From NCBI GenBank assembly GCA_016702745.1, contig JADJDJ010000004.1:186001-250000 (forward strand): a DNA stretch of 64,000 bases. The letters are read 5' to 3'. The translations under genes were made by a program, and so were the position numbers. Each line of letters starts with the position of its first letter. Position 1 is the first letter of the stretch. The DNA comes from Chitinophagaceae bacterium. Lineage in GTDB: Bacteria; Bacteroidota; Bacteroidia; Chitinophagales; Chitinophagaceae. Shown here in pieces: positions 47,224 through 53,283 of this stretch. A model generated the notes under the pieces. It was given only the letters and a program-made list of their open reading frames with translations. It ran no database searches and was not told the origin of the DNA.

Positions 47224-47705
47224 TGTACCACTTTATTGGCGCACCTGGAGCTGGCAAAAGCTTCCGGTTTGGCCCGAAAGGCAAAACCCATTCCCAGTAT
47301 ATAGCCCATGGCCTCCTTCAAGGCGTCATTACTTTTAAAAGCCGGATTGGTATTGATATCGGCGTGTAATTCCATATCCACCTGGTAGCGACTGAAAATA
47401 TTGCAAAGGCCATAGGCTGTTTCAAAACTTTTCTGCACTTCCATCAACATCCTTTCTTTGATAGTCATCCGTTGGCGGGAGATTTCTTTATTCACATACA
47501 TAAAACCTCCTTTTCCTTTCCGGATAAAAACGATCACGGTGGCGAATTCGGTCATTCTTCCTTTTACCTGGCTATCGGTTCCGATGCAGACCTTCAGTTC
47601 ATATCCGGCGGCTCTTTCCTGCATCAATACCCGGTTCACTTCTTCGGCAATTGGTACATTGACCGGTTGACCGTTCCATCTTTTCCATTGCTGTTCCTGT
47701 TCCAT
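47220..47705 (-). CDS. YkuK-family (DUF458) RNase H-like protein
   Basis: 161 residues from ATG 47705 (MEQEQQWKRW); the frame is open to 47807 but that extension covers the tRNA-like gene. YELKVCIGTDSQVKGRM with the first Asp, FIRKGKGGFMYVNKEIS, then MELHADINTNPAFKSND with Asp residues and GYILGMGFAFRAKPEAFASS match the family, whose fold is RNase H-like. Enzymatic activity has not been settled for the family. It starts 31 nt after a tRNA-like gene and overlaps the PcfJ-like gene. Confidence 0.85.
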   Translation of the reverse strand: MEQEQQWKRWNGQPVNVPIAEEVNRVLMQERAAGYELKVCIGTDSQVKGRMTEFATVIVFIRKGKGGFMYVNKEISRQRMTIKERMLMEVQKSFETAYGLCNIFSRYQVDMELHADINTNPAFKSNDALKEAMGYILGMGFAFRAKPEAFASSRCANKVVQ

Positions 47706-47735
47706 TTTACTACCATTTAAATATTTTCTTCCTTG

Positions 47736-47808
47736 TGGTGCCCCGTGGAATTGAACCACGATATCCGGTGTTTCACTCCGGTGCATATATCCATTCTGCC
47801 AAAGCACC
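47736..47808 (-). tRNA. tRNA-like gene, anticodon GAA (Phe), atypical
   Basis: 73 nt in normal order. Acceptor GGTGCTT/GGGCACC 7 bp (two G-U), D-stem GCA/TGC, anticodon arm CCGGA-GTGAAAC-ACCGG with anticodon GAA, U33 but G32, C38 and an A-A mismatch at 31-39, variable ATAT, T-arm CGTGG-TTCAATT-CCACG, discriminator A. It differs from an ordinary bacterial tRNA-Phe in D-arm and anticodon stem. It lies 31 nt before the YkuK start. Confidence 0.75.
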
Positions 47809-47816
47809 TTTTGTTG

Positions 47817-47869
47817 GTGACAAATACTGGCTGATCCTCATTTTCTCATCACCGAATTGTATTTGTCAC
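47817..47869 (-). ncRNA. Perfect 11-bp stem-loop just upstream of the GAA tRNA-like gene
   Basis: GTGACAAATAC (47869-47859) pairs fully with GTATTTGTCAC (47827-47817) around a 31-nt loop. It ends 8 nt before the tRNA-like gene, so it may be a processing signal or a minihelix RNA. Confidence 0.55.
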
Positions 47870-47950
47870 AATTATATTAGCCTTCTATCTGTGGCCAGAT
47901 TCCTCATTTTCTTTTTCCCTACCCCTTGAAGAAGTGCATTGTTTATACAC

Positions 47951-48010
47951 CTGATTTTCCAAAGACGCTATTCTCTTGCTTCTTGTCTTATTATTAACAC
48001 TACAAATCAG
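47951..48010 (-). ncRNA. Possible tRNA-sized minihelix
   Basis: A 7-bp stem CTGATTT (48010-48004) with AAATCAG (47957-47951) encloses a second stem AAGAC/GTCTT. No T-arm motif is seen. Spacing follows the tRNA-like array, so it may be a degenerate member. Weak. Confidence 0.3.
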
Positions 48011-48014
48011 AACA

Positions 48015-48108
48015 GTACGGCTTCCGGAGTTGAACCGGATACATTCAGCTGCTATTTTCCTTTCAGAAAGAAAGGGAGCCGAATATGTTTCCACCACACC
48101 CAGCCGTA
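48015..48108 (-). tRNA. tRNA-like gene with a 30-nt anticodon loop (possible intron)
   Basis: 94 nt. Acceptor TACGGCT/AGCCGTA (7/7), GG, D-arm GTGT-GGTGGAA-ACAT, A, anticodon stem TTCGG (48083-48079) with CTGAA (48048-48044), variable TGTA, T-arm TCCGG-TTCAACT-CCGGA, discriminator C. Everything is canonical except that 30 nt stand where 7 are expected (48078-48049). The extra part contains a perfect anticodon-arm-like hairpin CCTTT-CTTTCTG-AAAGG. Removing 23 nt (for instance 48073-48051) would leave a 7-nt loop CTCCCAG. If the inner hairpin acts as the arm, the anticodon would be TTC (Glu). Confidence 0.65.
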
Positions 48109-48110
48109 TT

Positions 48111-48183
48111 GGTTGACTCCGGGGCTCGAACCCTGTTCTTCCGTTGCACAGACGGATGCATTACCAATTATGCTAAAGCCAAC
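48111..48183 (-). tRNA. tRNA-like gene, anticodon GTG (His)
   Basis: 73 nt in normal order. Acceptor GTTGGCT/AGTCAAC (one G-U), D-stem GCAT/ATGC around a TAATTGGTAA-type loop, anticodon arm TCCGT-CTGTGCA-ACGGA with GTG, variable AGAA, T-arm CAGGG-TTCGAGC-CCCGG (one mismatch), discriminator C as in His tRNAs. The G at -1 that normal tRNA-His needs is not encoded (T precedes). The body differs from typical bacterial tRNA-His. Confidence 0.75.
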
Positions 48184-48188
48184 ATTTG

Positions 48189-48259
48189 TCATTGGGAATG
48201 GACTCGAACCATTACCACCAGGGTCAGCACCTGGTATGCTGCCATTGCACCTCCCAATT
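48189..48259 (-). tRNA. tRNA-like gene, anticodon CTG (Gln) by position
   Basis: 71 nt. Acceptor ATTGGG/CCCAAT (6 bp plus A-G), D-arm GTGC-AATGGCA-GCAT, A, anticodon arm CCAGG-TGCTGAC-CCTGG, variable TGGT, T-arm AATGG-TTCGAGT-CCATT, A73. The loop has G at position 33 instead of U, so decoding would be impaired; by position the anticodon is CTG. It ends only 5 nt before the GTG gene. Confidence 0.7.
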
Positions 48260-48270
48260 ATTACAAATCG

Positions 48271-48399
48271 TATAGGAGACAGGATTCGAATGCTGATGCG
48301 ATGATCAGCATGCTGACATTCATCGTCAGCACCTGCAGCCTCTTCATTCCAGGTGAAGTATCCGGCCTCCCGAAAGCTTTCGGGACGGAATGCTCCTAT
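48271..48399 (-). tRNA. tRNA-like gene, anticodon TGG (Pro), with inserted hairpins in D- and T-loops
   Basis: 129 nt. Acceptor ATAGGAG/CTCCTAT (7/7), anticodon arm CTTCA-CCTGGAA-TGAAG (TGG, C33), variable AGGCT, T-stem GCAGG (48336-48332) with CCTGT (48283-48279), T-loop TTCGAAT, A73. A perfect 18-nt palindrome built on CCCGAAAG/CTTTCGGG fills the D-loop (48385-48368). A 41-nt insert (48331-48291) made of two hairpins, TGCTGAC/GTCAGCA and TGCTGAT/ATCAGCA, sits between T-stem and T-loop. Without the insert the T-arm is canonical. Confidence 0.6.
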
Positions 48400-48412
48400 T
48401 TTTAACTTTTTA

Positions 48413-48446
48413 AAAGTGCCCCTGCTGCATCTCACAGGGGACACTT
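48413..48446 (-). terminator. Hairpin before the tRNA-like array
   Basis: Minus strand: AAGTGtCCCCTG pairs with CAGGGGcACTT, then TTTT. It lies after the 45-codon ORF and 14 nt before the TGG tRNA-like gene, so it may be an attenuator or a processing hairpin. Confidence 0.5.
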
Positions 48447-48471
48447 TATTCCTCCTTCTGCATCTATTCGT

Positions 48472-48609
48472 TTATCGCAGTTCATATTCTGCCGGGTGAC
48501 GAATTTTATCATTCATCATTCCATTATCCTGAACATTGATTTTATTTGTTTTACCGGTTATCCATTCAACAATCAGCCGAATGACCAGTACGATGATTAT
48601 AAATTTCAT
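48472..48609 (-). CDS. Small membrane-anchored peptide, 45 residues
   Basis: ATG 48609 preceded by AAGGAAG at good spacing, ends TAA 48472-48474. MKFIIIVLVIRLIVEWITGK is one membrane helix, followed by a polar tail (INVQDNGMMND to AEYELR). No family is recognised. It lies upstream of the tRNA-like array on the same strand. Could be a short toxin-like or regulatory peptide; no direct evidence. Confidence 0.45.
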   Translation of the reverse strand: MKFIIIVLVIRLIVEWITGKTNKINVQDNGMMNDKIRHPAEYELR

Positions 48610-48624
48610 ACTTACTTCCTTTTA

Positions 48625-48780
48625 TCAGCCGAAGCCTTAGCGAAGGCTGATCGCTGCAGGCTTGAACTTTTTCATCAGCCGTAGCTTTAGCGAAGGCTGA
48701 TCGCTGCAGGCTTGAACTTTTTCATCAGCCGAAGCTTTAGCGAAGGCTGATCACTCCGGCTTCAATTTTTTTCATCAGCC
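48625..48780. repeat. Three 50-bp direct repeats, each a TCAGCC/GGCTGA hairpin
   Basis: Copies at 48625-48650, 48675-48700 and 48725-48750, separated by TCGCTGCAGGCTTGAACTTT-type spacers; a fourth start is at 48775. Each folds as TCAGCCgAAGC...GCgAAGGCTGA. Spacers are conserved, so this is not a CRISPR array. The core GCTTTAGCGAAGG recurs inverted at 49.17-49.24 kb. Confidence 0.85.
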
Positions 48781-48802
48781 CTGATTTCTTTTTTTCTAAC
48801 CG

Positions 48803-48828
48803 CCGTCAGCTCCTTCGGAGGCTGACGG
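48803..48828. repeat. CCGTCAG/CTGACGG hairpin with TTCG loop
   Basis: CCGTCAGC-TCC then TTCG and GGAGGCTGACGG, followed on the minus strand by an A-rich run. It resembles the REP hairpins around the RAYT gene at 52.6 kb (CCGTCAG...CTGACGG), so it may be a member of the same family. Confidence 0.6.
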
Positions 48829-48843
48829 GGTCAGCAATAAAAA

Positions 48844-48867
48844 ACCCGGTCGTTTCAGCGACCGGGT
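48844..48867 (-). terminator. Intrinsic terminator
   Basis: 9-bp stem ACCCGGTCG/CGACCGGGT with a 6-nt loop, followed by TTTTTTATT on the minus strand. It follows the 52-residue ORF by about 25 nt. Confidence 0.85.
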
Positions 48868-48891
48868 CTATTATCACCTGCCAAATGCAGG

Positions 48892-49050
48892 TTAGATAAA
48901 AATTTCTCCTGGTCGCTCGTATTTCAGATCAATCGTATTCCCAATGGGCATAGCATTTCCTGCTACCAGCACAGTGGCATAATAATGACCTGATGGTTTA
49001 CAGTCATTCATTATTTTACTAAATCGTTTATGTCGTAGTTGTTTCAACAT
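48892..49050 (-). CDS. Small hypothetical protein, 52 residues
   Basis: ATG 49050 to TAA 48892-48894. The sequence starts MLKQLRHKRFSKIMNDCKPS and continues GHYYATVLVAGNAMPIGNTI, then DLKYERPGEIFI. The segment GHYYATVLVAGNAMPIGNTI looks like folded beta structure rather than random translation. A terminator follows closely. No family recognised. It lies in the leader region of the RtcB/tRNA-like locus. Confidence 0.55.
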   Translation of the reverse strand: MLKQLRHKRFSKIMNDCKPSGHYYATVLVAGNAMPIGNTIDLKYERPGEIFI

Positions 49051-49159
49051 TCTTTTTTTGTTACCGCTTTAGATTCAATTCTCAGGTTTTTACACAAGAG
49101 AAAAATATTTTTTTCTTTTCACCTGAACATATGCCTTCACAAATGCTATGGCATAAGAA

Positions 49160-49243
49160 GCTGTCTTAGCTAAAGCTATGTTTCAGACACCCGCCTTCGC
49201 TAAGGCTATTTTATATTACCCGCCTTCGCTAAAGCTATGGCGG
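49160..49243. repeat. Three CTTCGCTAAnGCTA repeats (inverse of the 48.6 kb array)
   Basis: TAGCTAAAGCTATG, CGCCTTCGCTAAGGCTAT and CGCCTTCGCTAAAGCTATGG occur at about 25-40 nt intervals. They are the reverse complement of the hairpin core at 48.62-48.75 kb, so the 52-residue ORF is bracketed by inverted repeat families. Confidence 0.65.
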
Positions 49244-49249
49244 ACAATG

Positions 49250-49275
49250 AAAAACCCCGGCATTTGCCGGGGTTT
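49250..49275 (-). terminator. Intrinsic terminator
   Basis: AACCCCGGC/GCCGGGGTT stem (9 bp) with a 4-nt loop, followed by TTTTTCATT on the minus strand. It follows the 30-residue ORF. Confidence 0.85.
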
Positions 49276-49301
49276 GTATGATCGAATTCGTTTTTTATCA
49301 C

Positions 49302-49394
49302 TTATTCTGCAGCAGTACATGCCCGGCAACTGGTATGATCTCCCTTGGGACTAAACCAATTTGATGTTTCAATATGTATCAGTTGCAGGCGCAT
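49302..49394 (-). CDS. Very small CxxC peptide, 30 residues
   Basis: ATG 49394 to TAA 49302-49304: MRLQLIHIETSNWFSPKGDH then TSCRACTAAE. It has a CRAC (CxxC) pair near the end and follows a promoter-like sequence by about 15 nt; a terminator follows about 27 nt after the stop. Could be a real short peptide, or the leader of an RNA. Confidence 0.4.
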   Translation of the reverse strand: MRLQLIHIETSNWFSPKGDHTSCRACTAAE

Positions 49395-49412
49395 TTTTTA
49401 TTTTTTGCTTTG

Positions 49413-49445
49413 CAAAGATGAAACTATTTTTTTGATGTTGCCAAA
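49413..49445 (-). promoter_or_regulatory. Candidate promoter of the RtcB/tRNA-like locus
   Basis: Minus strand: TTTGG (49445-49441) and CATCTTTG (49420-49413) separated by 20 nt, close to the Bacteroidota TTTG/TAnnTTTG consensus. It points into the minus-strand locus; transcription would start near 49408. Confidence 0.55.
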
Positions 49446-49502
49446 TTTTTGGAAAAGAATTTCAAAAATATTTTTCAGCCGCAAGTGTTATGGCCTTTTG
49501 GT

Positions 49503-49913
49503 TTAAAGGTTCACGGTATCATATACGATCACTTTACTCCAGAGCATCGAACACTGTTTAACAAAGTTCAGATGGATGGGATCCTCCTGGTAACTGGCCT
49601 GATCTGCTTCATTATCAAAATAAGTAAGCCAGGAAACCGCATAGCCCCTTTCGATCACTTCCCGGTTGGTATTGGCCGGTTTTCCGATATGAAAACTTCG
49701 GATTGTTTTAACCCTGGCAAGCGCCCGCAATCCCTCCACGAGTTTATCACGGTCAGTATTATTGTCCGGATCTTTCAGCCAGAAAAAAACATGATGTATA
49801 AAGCCGGGTTTCTTTATGTCCGATGAAGGCTGATCCGTAAAAGCGGATAACCCGGTAATGGCAGCGGCGGCAATACCCATCTGGCTGATAAACTGGCGTC
49901 GGTTTTTTTTCAT
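49503..49913 (-). CDS. Dabb-domain (stress-responsive A/B barrel) exported protein
   Basis: 136 residues. An RR-containing leader (MKKNRRQFISQMGIAAAAIT) suggests Tat export. The mature part has the Dabb pattern: GFIHHVFFWLKDPDNNTDRD, SFHIGKPANTNR, YAVSWLTYFDNEADQASYQE, PIHLNFVKQC. Function of the family is not defined; some bind small ligands or act in stress response. Its promoter side faces the radical SAM gene. Confidence 0.85.
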   Translation of the reverse strand: MKKNRRQFISQMGIAAAAITGLSAFTDQPSSDIKKPGFIHHVFFWLKDPDNNTDRDKLVEGLRALARVKTIRSFHIGKPANTNREVIERGYAVSWLTYFDNEADQASYQEDPIHLNFVKQCSMLWSKVIVYDTVNL

Positions 49914-49965
49914 GCAGTAATTTTATTGGCTACAATTTAACTCAGCTTGCCCGGTATACAAAAAA

Positions 49966-51074
49966 TCAAAACAGTTTCCCCTGCTGGCCAGGTACCTGGA
50001 ATTTAGTCCGATCCAAACTCCATTCCTCCGCATTCATCCCGTATAATTTTCCATACTTTTTATATTGCTGCGCCACCATTTCTGCAATACTTCCTTCGCC
50101 CCGCATCCTGACTCCCCATCTGGAATCATTGACTTTGCCATCATGACTCTGTTCGATCAGGTGCCAGACCTTATCTGCCCGGTCAGGAAAATTTTTATAG
50201 AGCCAGTCGTGGAAAAGCAGTTTGATCGCACCATTTAAACGGATAAATGTGTAGGCGGTAAAACTGGCACCATGATCACGTGCCGCTTTCATGATACGCT
50301 GCATTTCATGTTCGTTGAGTCCCGGAATCATCGGCCCCATCATGATTCCCATTCTCACACCGGCAAGACTGAGTTCCTGAATCACTTTCAGTTTTTGTTT
50401 TGCCGTGGTGGTGCGTGGTTCCATCACGCGGCGCAGATCTTCATTGAATGAAGTGATCGATACCATGGCCGATACAATTTTCTTTTTTGCCATTTCCTGT
50501 AAAACATCTTTATCCCTGAGTATCCAGGAATTTTTGGTCAGTATCCCCACCGGCTGATTGAATTCATTGCAGACTTCCAGCAGTCCCCTGGTGAGCCGGT
50601 ACTGTTGCTCGGCAGGCTGGTAACAATCCGTATTGCCACTGAGCATGATGGGTGTGGCATCCCAGTTTTTATTCATCAGGAATTTGCGGAGCAGCTTTGG
50701 CGCATTTTTTTTGACGATGATCTTTCTTTCAAAATCCAATCCGGCACTATAGCCCCAGTACTCATGTACATTGCGGGCATAGCAGTAAATACAACCATGC
50801 TCACAACCTGCATAGGGATTCATGCTGTAACTCATTCCCACATCCGGGCTTTCCACTTTATTGACAATGGTCTTGCTTTCCTGTTCCAGGTAACTGGTGG
50901 ATACATTGCTTTCTTCCCAGTCATCAATTCCCTCGATATGCTCGCGGGAGTTTTCGTTTTTAAAAACCTGTTTTTGGTGTTGATCTGGGCGCCACGGCCA
51001 CTGAGATAGGCTGGCTGATCTTCCTTTTTTCCTGTGGCCACTTTGAAGTGGTCTTGTTTTAAGGGCTGCTGCAC
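49966..51074 (-). pseudogene. PA0069-type radical SAM protein, frameshifted
   Basis: The main frame (49966-50856 and upstream) has the radical SAM cluster CEHGCIYCYARNVHEYWGYS (CxxxCxxC) and later GMMGPMIPGLNEHEM-type sequence. The family N-terminus (LSGRGAQINTKNRFLK) is in another frame from 51074; restoring one base in the T5 run 50957-50961 joins them as ...RFLKNENSREHIEGIDDWEE... The family is related to spore photoproduct lyase but its reaction is unknown. Confidence 0.85.
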
Positions 51075-51099
51075 TGTTTTTATTTTTTTTCCACTAAAT

Positions 51100-51400
51100 G
51101 AAATTTCGCCACGATTGCACGAATGAATGGGTCAGATCAGTTTTGTTTTCCTTTTTGATTTAAAAAAATGATACTGCCACGAATTCACGAATGAATAAAA
51201 CAGGCTCTGCTTTATTTTCGAATTTCTTTGACAATGACACAAATGTTTGGGTTTGCCACGAATGCACGAATGAATGAATTGAAATAGATCTTTCTTCGTT
51301 TTGTGCAGGAATTGAGCTGGATACAAAATTTGGATTAGCCATGAATACCCGGATGAATCTTTCGTTCGCCACAATTCCTGTCAATCATCCGTGTATTCAA
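51100..51400. repeat. gcCACGAATgcACGAATgaatg-type intergenic repeats
   Basis: Copies of CCACGAAT-nCACGAATGAAT occur at about 51108, 51177, 51255, and degenerate ones near 51340. Such words often accompany GxxExxY genes in environmental Bacteroidota. Two short minus-strand ORFs here have no family resemblance and are not annotated. Confidence 0.7.
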
Positions 51401-51403
51401 TGG

Positions 51404-52015
51404 CTAAAAGAGTTCACCCTGTTTTGTTGATACCGGCAGGTTTTCGAATGAAAAGCCCGCCGCCAGCTGGTATTTTTTTTCGCCGGCCGGTCTTTTCAGG
51501 AGTTGCATTCCGGATGCAATAAAATGACCGGTGAAATGTTTTTGACTATACTCCAGCCAACCTTTTTCATATTGCCAGGGTTTGAGTTTGCGGGCTATAT
51601 TGAAATGCGGTTCCATGATAAAATAAGGCTTGTTCTCCTCATTCATTTTCATCAATCGCTGCGCTTCGGTTCGAACGGATTTCACCAGCTGCTGTACGGG
51701 TAGTTTACTCGTTACATTGACATAAATGGTGTGCGCCGGAAAACTTCCGAAATCTTTCAGTGTAACTTTAAATGGCGGGAAACCCATGGATAGTTTCCGA
51801 AGAACATGGATGATCCGTTCCTCCAACATGGCCAGCTGGTTAAAACTGGCCAGTGCCAGGTAGGGCTTTCCACCGGTGGCCTGACCGGTCCTGAATTTTT
51901 CAGCAAACTCTTCCTTTAGTTTAATGATCCGGCCGGATAAATCTTCATGCGGCCGCAGCACCAGCAGGTACTCATACACCCGGTAACCCGGAATCGTGTT
52001 CACAATGCTTTCCAT
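51404..52015 (-). CDS. 2H phosphoesterase-like (2'-5' RNA ligase family) protein
   Basis: 203 residues. FPAHTIYVNVT has the first H-x-T motif; MEPHFNIARKLKPWQY has the second His with N in place of the usual T/S, so activity is uncertain. Relatives act on cyclic or 2'-5' phosphodiester RNA ends. It is divergent from the umuD-like gene, sharing a 150-bp regulatory region. A link with the RtcB locus is possible since both act on cyclic-phosphate ends. Confidence 0.75.
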   Translation of the reverse strand: MESIVNTIPGYRVYEYLLVLRPHEDLSGRIIKLKEEFAEKFRTGQATGGKPYLALASFNQLAMLEERIIHVLRKLSMGFPPFKVTLKDFGSFPAHTIYVNVTSKLPVQQLVKSVRTEAQRLMKMNEENKPYFIMEPHFNIARKLKPWQYEKGWLEYSQKHFTGHFIASGMQLLKRPAGEKKYQLAAGFSFENLPVSTKQGELF

Positions 52016-52070
52016 ATCGCCACTTTTTAGGTGTCAAAAATATTTACCCATTTTTCTTAGCACTAATTTA

Positions 52071-52083
52071 CTAAATTATTTAG
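52071..52083. promoter_or_regulatory. Perfect palindrome CTAAATTATTTAG in the divergent umuD promoter region
   Basis: 13-nt palindrome midway between the 2H gene and the umuD-like gene. It could be an SOS-type operator, but no consensus for this group can be checked here. Confidence 0.35.
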
Positions 52084-52167
52084 CTTTACAAAATATAACC
52101 CCATTAAATTTTTGAAATATTTTTTTCACCTCCCTTCCCGCCTGCGGGCAGGGGCAAATTGTTATCT

Positions 52168-52608
52168 ATGGACGGAGAGGACCTGTTTTATGGGGCAGCT
52201 TACAAAGGATCGAAGCAATTCACACAGCAGCAGGTAAAGACAGCCAATGCCACCGGTTTCGGGGCTGCCGCAGATGATTATATGGAGCGGGGCATTGACC
52301 TGAACGAGCAGCTGATACGCAACAAACCTGCTACATTCTTTTTCAGAATGAAAGGCGATGCCATGAAGGAAGCCGGCATCTTCGATGGCGATATCCTGAT
52401 CGTGGACCGATCGGTGAAGCTGGTCAACGGAAAAGTGATTGTGGCCATCCTGAACGGCGAACTGCTGGTGCGCCGCTTTCACAAAAATTTTTCTTCGGCA
52501 TTCCTGATTGCCGAAAACGAACGGTACAAGAATATCAACCTGGCGGAGTTCAGCAATTTTTCGGTATGGGGTGTGGTGACGTATGTGATACATCCGATGT
52601 CACCTTAA
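52168..52608 (+). CDS. UmuD-like protein lacking catalytic Ser and Lys
   Basis: 146 residues from ATG 52168. Alignable with UmuD: the cleavage region is ATGFGAAADDYMERGIDLNE; the motif GDSM is GDAM here (DNA GGC GAT GCC ATG), and the catalytic Lys in DGEFTVKK is Arg (NGELLVRRF). Both active-site residues are therefore missing, so self-cleavage should not occur. It lies in front of umuC, separated by a transposase-like gene. It may be an uncleavable partner of UmuC. Frame and C-terminus are intact. Confidence 0.85.
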   Translation: MDGEDLFYGAAYKGSKQFTQQQVKTANATGFGAAADDYMERGIDLNEQLIRNKPATFFFRMKGDAMKEAGIFDGDILIVDRSVKLVNGKVIVAILNGELLVRRFHKNFSSAFLIAENERYKNINLAEFSNFSVWGVVTYVIHPMSP

Positions 52609-52660
52609 CCCCGTCAGCGGTCGAAGACCCCGTCAGCGGTCAAAGACCCTGACGGCGGTC
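52609..52660. repeat. REP-like hairpin repeats upstream of RAYT gene
   Basis: Three units of CCGTCAGCGGTC / CTGACGGCGGTC. Units two and three fold as CCGTCAG-c-GGTC AAA GACC-c-TGACGG. They flank the Y1 transposase gene, as REP sequences do. Confidence 0.8.
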
Positions 52661-52677
52661 AATTAAATTAAAAAACT

Positions 52678-53277
52678 ATGACTATCCAACCCATCACCGA
52701 AGGCTGCTATTACCACATTTACAACCGTGGCGTGAACGGTATGACTATTTTCCGGGAGAAAAAAAACTATCGCCGATTCCTTGAAAACTATGTTTTCTAT
52801 TGCAGCAAAGCGATAAAGACACTTTCGTACTGCCTGTTAAAAAACCATTTTCACCTGCTGGTTTATATCAACGAAAATGTGCAGGAACCCCGCAGAGATG
52901 GCAAAGAGGGAATGTTCCGGTTAAATGCCTCCACCCAACTGGGCCATTGTTTTAACTCCTATGCGCAATATTTCAACAAAAATTATCAGCGCACCCGACC
53001 GGTTTTCGAATCGCCGTTTGAAAGAAAATTACTGGATGATGAACAGTATATCAAATCTCTCATTAGTTATTGTACCCGTAATGCAGTGCATCATGGTTTT
53101 GTAAATGATGTCAGGGAATGGGAATATTCTTCATACAGTGCTATTGTGAAAGGCGATAAATCACTTGTTGCTGCAGACGAAGTAATCAGCCGTTATGAAA
53201 GTGTCGATCAATTTACAGCAGCTCATCAAGTATTTATCCCAGATGAGTTGGCAGAAAAATATATCATAGAGTTTTAA
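52678..53277 (+). CDS. REP-associated tyrosine transposase (RAYT-like)
   Basis: 199 residues. YYHIYNRGVNGMTIFREKKN and the HUH motif KNHFHLLVYIN (about residue 60), then SLISYCTRNAVHHG with the likely nucleophile Tyr. A Y1-like single-strand DNA nuclease that acts on REP hairpins. It sits between umuD-like and umuC on the same strand, with REP hairpins on both sides, so it probably entered an existing umuDC operon. Confidence 0.85.
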   Translation: MTIQPITEGCYYHIYNRGVNGMTIFREKKNYRRFLENYVFYCSKAIKTLSYCLLKNHFHLLVYINENVQEPRRDGKEGMFRLNASTQLGHCFNSYAQYFNKNYQRTRPVFESPFERKLLDDEQYIKSLISYCTRNAVHHGFVNDVREWEYSSYSAIVKGDKSLVAADEVISRYESVDQFTAAHQVFIPDELAEKYIIEF

Positions 53278-53283
53278 AATTAT

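Noticed and set aside
47939..48444. ORFs of 106-130 codons on both strands over the tRNA-like array
   Set aside because: They translate tRNA stems and lack plausible starts or ribosome sites.
48625..48780. Regular 50-bp repeats as a CRISPR array
   Set aside because: The spacers are conserved along with the repeats and no cas genes are present; these are hairpin repeats.
51132..51384. Two overlapping ORFs of 74-80 codons
   Set aside because: They run through CACGAATG repeats and have no recognisable protein character.
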